NCBI RefSeq assembly: GCF_048128805.1
Contig: NC_136013.1
Span: forward strand, 3,452,043 to 3,516,042
Direction of reading: 5' to 3'
DNA length: 64,000 nt
Source of the DNA: Centroberyx gerrardi
Taxonomy: Eukaryota; Chordata; Actinopteri; Beryciformes; Berycidae
The position numbers were made by a program, and so were the translations under genes. This document shows, piece after piece, positions 12,558 to 23,460 of this stretch. Each line of letters opens with the position of its first letter. The stretch's first letter is position 1. The notes beneath the pieces were generated by a model. That model had not been told where the DNA came from. It made no database searches and saw nothing but the letters and a program-made list of their open reading frames with translations.

Positions 12558-13184
12558 TCATCTAGTCAATACATAAGCTGAGCTGCCATTCACAATCTTT
12601 ACTCTCTCGACTCTCGAATAATGCTTTGTGTATTTTAAGATGATGTTTTACTAATTTTTTACTTGTTTCACATCTGTTTGCTCTCTCTCAGTCTTTGGAT
12701 TATTTAACCCTTGAGGATTAACACCAGTTATCACAGGCAAAAGTGAAGATTTAAAGATTATAGTTCTACACATTATTTCAGATATCTGTGCATATTCTGC
12801 TTCCAAAAGCTCCCTAGTTTCATGAAAATTATCAATTATTTATCCACAACTTTCAAATAATAAGGAGGTTTCACGCACTTCAGCCTCTCCAAACAGGGAA
12901 AACAGGAGCGAGCCACTTCACACAGACTAACCCAAAGGTAGAAGTGGAGCACCCTGTTTCAATTATATACTTAATACAAGTAGAAGGTTGTTTGTACTTT
13001 ATTAAGTATAAACAACTTTCAACGCACCCTGCCTCTTCATCAGAGTCGAAACCTCATTTACTTTCGCTGGAGGTCTGAAAATGGAAGGAAAACATCCCCA
13101 TTCACCACTAATCTCAGGTTATAACAACATAAGATCTTATTATGATAATTCAAGTCCAGAGAGACAGAAAAGCCAGTAGAAATG
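11270..13184. other. Intergenic region between convergent vps29 and fam216a; simple repeats, no gene
   Basis: It contains a (GTCCC)n pentanucleotide run at about 11813-11857 and a (GT)n microsatellite at about 12510-12556. TTTATT at 12998-13003 (AATAAA on the minus strand, about 180 bases after the fam216a stop) is a candidate fam216a polyadenylation signal. No open frame here resembles a protein. Confidence 0.6.
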
Positions 13185-16100
13185 TCATAAATCTGAGAAC
13201 GTGTCGTCATCGTCTCCCATAGAGAGCAAACTGAAGCATTCGCTCAGAGAGTCGTCCGGTTCGTCCTCTTCCTCCTCCAGCAGCTCCGTCCTGGATCCTG
13301 GAGACAAATGGACCAAAAATGACATTAATCAACATAAAATAAAATAAAATCCAATTAAACATACAAATGCAATGACAATAAATAGGTAGAATTAGAGAAA
13401 TCAGGAATAATAAACACAGCATTGCATAGAAGCTTGTCTTCAAAGTTGTATTTGAAGCAGTGATTTAAATGATTAGCCTAATTTTTCCAGCCTAAAATGT
13501 TATTAAAGTGGTTTTAGGCAACACTGGATAACATAGTCCTACTAAGAACATTTTACTGACTCACTTCTTGGACTTCCTCTTTTCAAAGTTGGCACCTTTG
13601 TTGTGTGTTTCTTCGACTTTCTCTGTTTTAATGCTGATGTGTTCGAAGGCCTGCGATATTAAACACAGACAGGAGTGTTACATGAGCCCAAAATTTCTAT
13701 ATAACGTTTTTTTCCGATGTGAGATACACGCCACTCGACTAAAAGTGACACCCGGTCTTACAGAATGATCGGTGACGCAAAATTAAAACACTATATAGAC
13801 ATAGAATGATGAATTTGAGGTGAAATACTTTCCAAAATGGATTCATACTGTTGAAGAAATGAAGTCTTTGTAAATATATATTGACATTTTTTACTTACTT
13901 TACCTGATTTGTCTGGTTGGGATTTTTGGGAGAATGGGTTTCCCAGGATTCTTTGCAGCAGTGTGTATCTTCCCCTGGCGTTTCGCCCTGTCAGGAAGTT
14001 TTGATTGAGGTTGTTCACTCTCATCGTTTTCCGGTGCGGTTTCAACTTCTGGACTCACAACAAAGTCGTCTCTGTCAGAGTCGTATCCTGCAAACACAGC
14101 CGAGATAAACAGAGCAGAGTTAGGTCCGTTCATGAGTTGGTAAATTCCAATTTAACTCCTGGAGTGTGAATGTCACCCAGCTGTAAGGAAACACAATGTG
14201 AATTGAATTTGAATGACAGGAAACAGAATTGAATTCCGTTAAATTCCATGAAATTCCGTGAAATTCCACTTCCGCAAACGTTATGAATCAAATAAAAGAC
14301 AGTTCAACAAATAAAATACATTCAGTCGTAATGTATGGATTACCATTACATGTTCTGCATCAAATACCACCTGAAAGGTACTTTTAACATTTTATGATAT
14401 TCAGTATTGATCATATATAACACTATAATCTCAGATATATGGTGAGAAAACATGGAATTTCACAGAATTCCAATTCCAGTTCAATTCCAATTTGTTTCCT
14501 GTAGGTTTTTTCAAATTCCAATTCCTCAGTTTAATTGGAATTGATGAGTTCATTCATGAATTGACCCTCAGTGCTGACACACAACAGAAAAATCGTGGAT
14601 AGAGAATCTAACGGGTTACACTGCAGTTAGTCAGTTTCCATTTAAAACGTGAAGGAAATCTCACACTCTGCTCTTGCAATTCAACACCATCAACTCAGTT
14701 CAACTAAACGTTCAGTCCAATGCGTCTGGAAATTTAAGCGGTATTTAAATTAATGTTGTTGAACTCCATCATGTTTTTGAACAGTTTGAGAACACTTCTG
14801 CAATGAGAAGGCTTGGTTGAACGAGATTTCTGTTTCTTTAAAAAAAAACTTACTCGCCCCTTTAAAGTCACAATGAAGCAGCACTTTGAAAGCATCTTGC
14901 TTCCTTAATGTGATGTATTTCCTATTGAAACAGGATGTTGGGGCGGGACATAACGCAGTGAGGGATCATTCAAAAGTGCAAACCAATGGGAGATCAGTTA
15001 GGGAGAGAAAGTGAGCGGCAGAAAATCTGTGATGGTTTAATTGGTTGGAGTTTATATTTACGCCTCCTGGTACAAGATGAGGTCACCATTAAATATGTTT
15101 TCCAGTATAGTAATTTGATGTAAAAATACATACAAATAAATAAATTCTGTACATTTTTTTGGCATTTATTGTTAAAAAGGTGTATGTTATGGCATGGAAA
15201 ATTAGCAAACGAGGTGAAAAAGTCCTCCTGTTGTCCCAAGAAAGGACAAATACAACAAGGACAGACCTGCAGCTGTGTTCTCTGACCTGCTCGGATGCAC
15301 CTGTGCAGCACGTTCAGGTAGTGTTGGTTGATGAGGTTGCGCACGCGCTCCTGGCTGCAGGAAGCCGCGACGGTGTACAGATACTCCTTCTGACCCGGAG
15401 TCAGCTGTGCGTGCTGCGGGACAGAGGGGTAACGTTTCACTACTGGGTTTCACACTGTGTCACTCAGTGGGTTCCCACACACACATCTGACAGACAGACA
15501 GACAGCCTGGAGTGACTTTACTCTGTCAGTGTGTGGGAGGTTATATTACTTCATATAAGCAATCTAAAAAGCATATGGCTTTGATTTTGGAATATGTTGT
15601 AGGAAGCATCAACACATCTCATCTGGCTTATTTTCACAAAAATCCATTTAGAATTATTTACACAAACAGCAAAATTAGTTACCGAACTACATTACCCAGC
15701 ATGCTTTTAGCTAGTTGGAATCTATCATGAGCCTGAACTCCCAAATTGCATCAGCGTTGGTTCATTCTATGCTGTAGTTCTCCATCGCTACAAAGTCTTT
15801 TCTGTAGGTTTCTGCGCCCAGAAATGTGCTAATCGTCTAAAAGCTTCTGTTATGTAGTGTGGTGAGCAGCAAAACAGAGATTTATTTATATGAAAATGCT
15901 GCTTTAACTGTGTGGAAAGAATAGAGTGAACATAACATGATAGTTCACCTTCAGGAAGGGGGCTGCAGTCATGGTTTTGGGGATGTGTATGGTCGTTACA
16001 TGTTGGAGTTGGGGTTCATGTCTTGCAGCTGGAAGTCTCTGGATCTTCAAACCGGTATCGAAGTTCACATTCGCTGCTAACAGTGCTGTTGACCAGAGAG

Positions 16101-17400
16101 AAGAAAACAAACAAGAGTTTAACTGATTATTTTTTTGCATTGCTGCTTTAATGGACAGTTGACAGTACAGAGAGACAGAAAAGAGGGGAGAGAGTCCTGG
16201 ACTGGATTCAGTATTAGATACAAGACGCATTCAACCTTATCAATGGCCCTTCTGTAACCCTGTTATGGATTTATGTCTTGTACTTTTATTGTTTGTCTTA
16301 CCGGCTTCTATTTATTGTTTTCTTATTTTTGGGTAAAGTACTTTTTACTTTCTGGAGTCTTGGAGCTAATCCCATGATTTTCAGATCTCTCATTAAGTGT
16401 TTTTACACTGAAGAAGGGAAATTTACACCAGCCACCAGCCAAAAACTAGTAAATTTAGCCGGTGGTTTCCAGTTTGTCTACTCTACCAGCCATTTTGGCA
16501 GATAACCAGCCACCATCGAGAGGTTCTCTTCCATTTCAAAAAGTCATATTTGGCTGGTAAAGTTGTGAAAGTGTTGTTGTATTTTGAAACCCATGAGCCA
16601 AAACCAACAGCCGGTGGATGAAAACCTTATTTTGCATGCCTGTCTTGTTTCTGAAACACTTCGGGACCGGAGTTAACGAGTCAAACCAAAGACTCTCTAA
16701 TTAGAAAGCGGCACACGTGAGCGCTCTTCCTGACACAAACCCGAGTCTGACCCAGAGCCGGACTCAGGTTTAGGATTTCCCCCTGGTTTCCACCACCGTG
16801 TCCCCGTTAGACTCAGGTTTCACAGCAGACAGGACAGTGACATGGTGTGTTTATTTAGCGAGGAGATAGAGTACGCACATGTGAAATCCTAACCAGGGAA
16901 AGACACTGAAACTACAAGAAGATACAATGGATTCAATGTGCTGAATAAACCACAAAGGGAGCAATCAGTTGTTCTATTTTGCTGTTTTTGTTTATGTTTC
17001 ATGAAAAATGTCACTCTGTATGATTTGAACTCACCTGTCTTTGACTCATGTGAGCCTGTACACCTGCAACATAAAGCAAGCTTCGTCTGAATGGTGTCAG
17101 CTACATCAGCATCACATCTTCTATTCTATTCTATTCTATTCTGTTCTATTCATTGACATACCTTTCCTATCTTAATCGCTGAAACTAAATGAAAAGATGT
17201 TCGAAAATACGGATTAATCAATGCAGTACAAAATGTAATGTGTATTGATGGTTAGAGAATAGATGATTAGCAGAAGTGAAATGATTGGATACAGAGTTTT
17301 ACCACACAACCATTAAAATATGACTTTACCTCGGCAAGACGTCGTCCTGATGAACCCTTTGGACTTTCTGATTTTCTGAAAATGTCACTTGCTTTTTCAT
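13185..17400 (-). CDS. fam216a: FAM216A-like protein (complete model)
   Basis: FAM216A is a small conserved vertebrate protein of unknown function. Seven minus-strand exons join in frame: 17400-17330, 17063-17035 (29 nt), 16085-15949, 15413-15287, 14087-13904, 13650-13565 and 13297-13185 (stop 13187-13185). The product is 248 aa, against about 273 in human. The family core is visible: TIHIPKTMTAAPFLK joined to HAQLTPGQKEYLYTVA and QHYLNVLHRCIRA, which aligns with human TIHLSKSM-x-ASFFK / HPDLTTGQKRYL / QYMHVLQ. The C-terminus is acidic (LLEEEEDEPDD then FSLLSMGDDDD), as in the family. An in-frame upstream ATG at 17427 would add nine residues. The acceptor of the third exon is the least certain border, since two downstream AGs keep the same frame. 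The convergent arrangement with vps29 matches human and supports orthology. Confidence 0.85.
14145..14545. repeat. AATTCC/GAATTG-rich dispersed repeat in fam216a intron
   Basis: The segment is dense in AAATTCCA, AATTCCGT and GAATTGAATT words on both strands. The two ends carry related words in inverted order (AATTCCAATTTAACTCCTG near 14145 and CAAATTCCAATTCCTCAG near 14513). It looks like a degenerate palindromic element and has no coding content. Confidence 0.45.
17035..17063 (-). CDS. fam216a: FAM216A 29-nt microexon
   Basis: On the minus strand a TTTATGTTGCAG acceptor is followed by 29 nt ending GACAG and a GTGAGT donor. The first exon ends in phase 2 and the next exon needs an incoming phase 1. 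Only a 3n+2 insert without stops bridges them, and these 29 nt do exactly that, giving CTGSHESKT. Joining the flanking exons directly would put a stop in frame. The evidence is splice-site quality plus phase, not homology. Confidence 0.7.
17118..17150. repeat. (ATTCT)n pentanucleotide microsatellite
   Basis: Six to seven near-perfect ATTCT units. A second ATTCT/TTTA array is at about 56990-57062. Confidence 0.85.
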
Positions 17401-17654
17401 GATGGGAAGAGGTGAAGCTGCCAGCATCCTCTGTCCCAGCAGCAGCCAATGAAGCTGCAGGGTCAGAGCCAACTTGTCTTCCTCACTGACGTCCGTCCAG
17501 GTGATTAAAGTGAAGCGGCTGCCGGATCCGCTCAGTACCTGGAAGGCCAGGGGGCGTGGCCTTTTACCAGGAAGCTCCGGCTGATTAGCCAGAACAGAGA
17601 GGGAGGATCACAAATCAACAATCAACTCTGTTTTGATTTCTGAATTATAAAATG

Positions 17655-17809
17655 GATAGTTCTGGTTCGGGTGGCTCAGTGTTTCCTGGTCCTGGGTCTG
17701 AATCTCGGCCCTGATCCTTCGTCATGTGTGTGTTTCCTCCCAAAACATGTAAATCAGGTGAATTAAACTCTAACCTGCCCATAGGTGTGAAAGTGAGAAT
17801 GAGTGAGAT

Positions 17810-17840
<31 letters not shown>

Positions 17841-17950
17841 GTTCGCCCTGTGATGGACTGGTGACCTGTCCAGGGTGTTTCCCATGGAAGTTTTATATTA
17901 TGTTTCCCTGCCTTCCACCCAATGCATGCTGGGATAGGCTACAGCCCTTT
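17655..17950 (+). mobile_element. tRNA-derived SINE (fish type) with internal (GT)n
   Basis: It begins GGGTGGCTCAGTGTTTCC, with a degenerate B-box-like GGGTCTGAATCTC about 35 bases later. The body words TTTCCTCCCAAAACATG, AGGTGTGAAAGTGAGAATG, GATGGACTGGTGACCTGTCC and GCTGGGATAGGCTACAGCCC are the hallmark sequence of a very abundant fish SINE. A (GT)n tract at about 17819-17841 has expanded inside it. It lies just upstream of the fam216a first exon. Confidence 0.75.
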
Positions 17951-18482
17951 AGAGATGTGAAGGGCATTATAACCAAGAAATTGTGATGCAACAGAAATGT
18001 GAATATGATTGAAAGCAGTTTGCTGAGAAATGGAAAGTTTTGTTTTGAATATTTGAGACATTTGTGCATTTTGTCTTTAAGTTTTTATGTTTTGTATGCA
18101 GATAAGTGAACGTCTTTCACACGTTTTCATCCAGCTCACTCAGGCCTTTTTGGCCTAGCAACATGTTGTAACATTATTTGTCCAACAGATGGCGAGACAG
18201 AGGTCCATTTAAACAGTCCTTTGGCTCCCAGTTTGTTTCTCTCTGCCTATTTGAAAAATGCAATAAAGTGGGCGTGAAGAGCGGGGTGTGGGGTTGGGCC
18301 GGGTTGGAGAAGAGGAACGAGGTGGAGAGTCTCAAATCTACCTTTATACTGAGGGAGGGAACTTTTTGTTTTACCAAATGATGTATCTTAGGACAGTTGT
18401 CCCTGAACTGAACACAGCTGCATCTCCAACTGAACACCGGCTGCTCATTTTAACCACTGGAGGGCGAACTGAGCCACGTTTA

Positions 18483-18675
18483 CTGAGATAAACACTGAGA
18501 TAAACACTGAGCAGGTTTACTGAGATAAACACTGAGATAAACACTGAGATAAACACTGAGATAAACACTGAGCAGGTTTACTGAGATAAACAATGAGATA
18601 AACACTGAGATAAACACTGAGATAAACACTGAGCAGGTTTACTGAGATAAACACTGAGCAGGTTTAGTCAGATAA
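18483..18675. repeat. 12-bp minisatellite TGAGATAAACAC with a larger repeat period
   Basis: Tandem TGAGATAAACAC units are punctuated by TGAGCAGGTTTAC, giving a larger repeat of roughly 50-60 bp. It has direct repeats only, with no conserved leader or unique spacers, so it is not a CRISPR array. Confidence 0.85.
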
Positions 18676-20284
18676 ATACGGCACCGGCACATTAGTGCTC
18701 AAATGTTGGCAGTATGACCGGCGTGTATTTCATAACTAAATACCACTAAATACCAGTTAGCATTACCAAGGGTTCAGACTAACTCTGGCTCCGCCCAGTG
18801 AGGTTTAAATCGACCAATGAGATTATTTCTGCCTCCGGAGTAGCTCTGCCTCTGAAATGTTTGCATTCACGTGCTATCAGATATATCCGAAAAATGACTT
18901 TCCTACAAGGAAATTTCACATGGACACCGTCCAAAGTCGGATAATTAAGTCAGAAACTCAGAGAAAGTGTGACCTTTAACCTTCTCAAATAAGGTGAAAA
19001 AATAAAGTTTTGTGTCAGTCAACAGTAAGAAAACACCCATGCACTTTTATTGCAAGTTTGTTGTTAGCTAGACTAACCCATTTGTTTGAATGTCATTCAT
19101 CAAATTGGCTTGTTAAGCTGCAGGACGTCTGTGTTTGTTTATTGTTTGTCTTCTGGGTTTCATTTCCCTACAAATTTGCACATGAATGCAAAACTGTTTA
19201 GCAGCCGACTTAGAAGTCCCGGATGTTGGACATTCCCACCAGCACATGGACGCACCATAAACCTCAAGTCTGCTCCTGGAAAAGTTGGGGAATACTCATG
19301 AATAAATCAACAAGAAAACAAACGGCCGAGCCGGAGGGTTGATGGAAAGAATTCAAGGGAAGATCCCTGATACTTGCCCAACAGCTTTCTGTCTTTGTGG
19401 TTGCAGCATCGTTTGATGCCCATGACTATGATGAATGCACCAAATACCTTTTTATAACATGTAAAGATATCAAAACTATATATGTTAAGGACATTAATAT
19501 ACAGTACATATATTTTTAAGTTGAATCTGGAACATGTGCAACATCAGAGTCACTTCTTCAGGTAAAAACAAGAATATGTCAGGTTGTTAGAGACAGTGCT
19601 TCAGCCAGAGAAAGTCAGGTTCAATAAAGGGCATAGATCAATAAAGTACCATATTATCTTAATTATTTAATTTTATTTCAGTGCTGCACCTATTTTGCAT
19701 CACTCTGCGTGTCTGCTAATGCGTTTTAGGAGGTATTTGCTTTGGATTCAAACATATTTGTATAAGCAACGCCTTCTCAGCTGACCAAAAGAGAATTTCC
19801 CGAGTTGGATAGTTAAAGGGTAATTTTTTTTATTTTTTTATATCAGAAATGTACACAGAACAAAAGCAGGCTGTGCAGGGCAGTGTAGGTGTTTTCCCAT
19901 GCTGAACTGCTTCCTCACCACGGTGCAGGCAGGGGGAAGTGCCAACTCCTGACAAATACCAACACACCAGAGCTGATGTAACACAATTTGTCGTCTCATA
20001 CCACCGTGTAGATGAGGTGAGATCTGAATTGATCTAAATCTCTGTACTGGGAGGAGCAGTGACTCACTCTGCCTGACTTTCCATTTCTTGTACGTGGTTT
20101 CCCTTCCAGATTTCAAACACCACAAGGGAGAGTTGCATCATCCTTTGTGTTTTGGTAAAAAGATAAAGCCTTACATTCAACCCTGCTGCATGGTTTTGGT
20201 GTTTTGCATGTGTTATTGTGTGATATAATATAACATCACAGTATTATCTTTTAAATCACTCTTTAAAACTCCTTTAAAAAGGCC
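18676..20284. other. Intergenic region; no gene recognised
   Basis: Near 18785-18870 a segment (GGCTCCGCCCAGTGAGG, CCAATGAGATT) resembles the arms of the MITE at 28693-29554, so it is a likely partial copy. The rest is AT-rich, and no exon was identified on either strand. Confidence 0.5.
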
Positions 20285-20950
20285 TTTTTAAAATCTCTGG
20301 CTCTTAGTTATTTTATTCCTGTTGCCTTGTATGTTTATTCCATTTGTTGTATCCATTTGGCTGGAACTTTTAAAACATTTTTTTTATTCAATTTCTTTTT
20401 TAATATTATTTCACTGCTCTAACTCATTGTCCTTCTCTTTTTATACTGATCTGTGCCATTTGTTCAGTCTTTTATTTCTCTTGATTATGAAGCACTTTGT
20501 AGCTTTGTTTTGAAAAGTGCTATAGCAGTAAATAAAGATTATTATCATTACTATTATTATTGTTATTATTATTGCTCCTCCCAACCGTAATGCAACAACT
20601 TTCACTTATCGTTCTGTGAGGTGAAATCAATAACTGTGAAGCACTTTGTAGTTATAGTATATATATATATTATAATTCGTAGTAATAGTATAGCAGTAGT
20701 AGTTGTATTAGTATTACTAGTATTAGTGTTGTTATTATTGCTCCTCCCAACCGTGATGCAACAACTTTCACTTCTGTGAGGTGAAATCAATAACTGTGAA
20801 GCACTTTGTAGTTTTGTTTTAAAAAATGCAATTTAAATATAGTATATATATATATTATAATTCGTAGTAGTAGTATAGCAGTAGTAGTAGTTGTATTAGT
20901 ATTACTAGTATTAGTGTTGTTATTATTGCTCCTCTCAACCACAATGAAAC
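20285..20950 (+). repeat. LINE (L2/Rex-type) 3' tail followed by a tandem duplication of its end
   Basis: GAAGCACTTTGTAGCTTTG, GAAAAGTGCTATA and AATAAAGATTATTATCATTA form the typical 3' end of fish L2/Rex LINEs, with an ATT-repeat tail. After it, units starting GCTCCTC at 20574, 20740 and 20928 (periods 166 and 188 bp; the third truncated) repeat a segment that again carries GAAGCACTTTGTAG and ATT/TAG-rich tails. The array lies just upstream of the TNFAIP2-like gene at 21103. Confidence 0.7.
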
Positions 20951-21102
20951 AGCTTTCTGGTCTCAAGGTGAAAGTGAAAGTACAGTAGAGCCAGTTCTGT
21001 CCCGATGGGAAAACCCCTCGTTTCCTTTATCTTGCTGTTAAATCGTGGAACTGAGACTCACACTGCAGCACCGCTCAGAGGCAAACACAGCTCTGCAGAC
21101 TG

Positions 21103-23424
21103 ATGGCTCTCACTATAGACAGGCTGAAGCATTCACACTTCACACTGAAGAAGGAAACCATGTGGAGGAAAAAGACAAAGAGCTTTACCCGGAGGACGGA
21201 GGAGAAGACACCGATTCTAGAGAACAACAACGCACTGCTGGATGGTAAGAGTCTGTTTTGTTGCTATGAATGCAGCCTCTGTGTACAACAGGCCTAGAGA
21301 CTTACATTTTATTTGGTTTATCATCAGTCCTACGTGTTATTAGTGCAGACTTTTGTTGTTTTAAAAGGTTTGTTGGGGTTAAATATAATTCTAACTTCCA
21401 TTTCCTCGTGTGATTTAAAAATAATAATAAACTATATTGGTATTCATAGTATTCTGTTACGTCACCACATGGCCATCCTGTTAGGAAAATAACACGTGAT
21501 TGTAACAAATTAACAGCTGATTATAATCAAATGGCGGCCACAAGTATTGAGCTGTGTGTATGGTAAAGCACCGTATTGGTAGGAAATGCATGTGACATCA
21601 TGGGAATACTGTGAATAGCACCTTTCAAAACAGAGTTACAATACAGATTAGGTTAATATGAAACAACAAAATCTAGAAGCGATTAGATAAGAGCATAACA
21701 AGGTCACTCTTTCTGTCTTGGAGCAAGGATTTCAGTTCGGTAGGAGCGAGTAAAAGTGTGTTTCAAGGATAGAGATTTAAAAGAAGATACTGGTTCAGAA
21801 AAGAAGATCCTATATTTAGAAACTCACAACACCAGTTTGTGGTTCAAGGATGAGTCATGGAGGGACATTTTGAAAGCTGTGGTATGTCAGTTAAAAAATT
21901 CAAAACAGCCATCAGTCGGCCTTTCTAGTGTTAATGTGTTATTTGAGAGGCGGTACTTCAAATATCACCACAATAATTAAACTTTCAGTCAGGCATGCAG
22001 CATATTTCCAAATAGCTAAAGAATTTTGTTTCACCTTTATAATCCAGGGAAGTGAGAACACACTACTGAGAACACACTGACCAAACAAATATTACCCCAG
22101 TCGGCCTGATGGGGGCGCTATGATACCATGCTGTGAAATTGTTAGTGGAAATGGGTGTGGCCTATAAATAACATATTTTATATCGAAGTGCATTTGTAAA
22201 ATCTGTAAAAATTGACAGCCTTGTCTGGAAAGGCTTTTCAGATTTACCAAATTTCATGCACTTTGGCCAGAAGGGGGCAGCGTGACATTTTAAAAATTTT
22301 AAAGGCATATCACACGCAACATAAGTCCAACTGACACCAAACTTGGTAAACTGATCCAGCTATTGTTGCTCTACAAATTTGCCTCTTGGACCACCCAAGT
22401 CCATCATAATGAATTTTCACCATTGAATTTTTTGAAATAATTTTTTCAGTTTTTGACCTTTCAGCACCAAATTTGGTACACTTGGAGAGAGAGCTGAGGT
22501 ACACTTTGTAACTACAAACCAGCAAAATCCAATATAAAATATGGCTTCCATCAAGCAATGAAGTGGGGAAAAAGGCGTGAGCTGTCCAAAATTGGTCATA
22601 ACACATTGATCCTCTGTCCAATTGTCTTGACTTCAGAGCACTTCAGGAACCAAGTACGCACAGGGATTTGAAATCCACCAATAGGGGGCGCCACAAATGC
22701 CAAAAAAATTGAAAATTTTCATGAAATTTGGTAAACATGCTGAAGGCACAAGGATGAGTCAAAATTTAAAATTTGGTTGTGATTGGTGAAGTGGGCGCGG
22801 CCTTTTCAAAAATGGTATATAGCTCATATTGGGCTTAAAGGTCATTATGGATTCGCCGACTGCACTTAAATTTCTTTTTGGTGTTTTATGTTATATTTGC
22901 AATACTCTAAACTAGCATATTCTTCATTCCCAGGATACGAGATAGATAATGTCCATGAGAATCCCTCTGTGCAGAACTCCTTAAACATCCAGCAGGAGCA
23001 GCACTCTCAGAATAAAGGCCCGATCGAGCTTCGGGACCTGGCGACGGTTTTAGACGTGGCTCCTGACGCCGTTCCAGAGAAACCCGACGCTTCTGCAGAT
23101 GGCTCGTACGGTGAGACGCTGCGGGCCGACAAGCTCCAGAAAGACTCCGTTCGCCTCATACAAGCGTCCGTGTACAAGCACTTCCCGAAGCTCCCGGTGG
23201 AGGCGGAGGTGAACCTGGAGAAACACCTGCTGAATGTGCAGGAAACCGTCGCCAAGGAGCTGCTGAGGCTCGCTCCCCTGCTGAAAACCAGCAGGCTGCT
23301 GGGTTTTCTGATCGACTGCTACCATCGCCAGACATTTGCCCACCTGCACGGTCTGCTGCGGCACGTCACCTCCACCAAGAAGGGCTTTGTGCTGATGGAG
23401 TGGGCTTTAAACACATATCTGAGG

Positions 23425-23460
<36 letters not shown>

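Noticed and set aside
17330-17610. Extended open frame upstream of the FAM216A start (about 60 extra codons)
   Set aside because: It has no ATG before 17427 and is interrupted by a stop further upstream. The extra residues show no family similarity, so it is treated as 5' UTR or promoter sequence.
18483-18675. Regular repeats resembling a CRISPR array
   Set aside because: The units are contiguous 12-mers without unique spacers, in a vertebrate genome. It is a minisatellite.
19838-20125. 95-codon minus-strand open frame
   Set aside because: It has no recognisable motif, no splice context and no neighbour relationship. It is probably chance or an unrecognised repeat.
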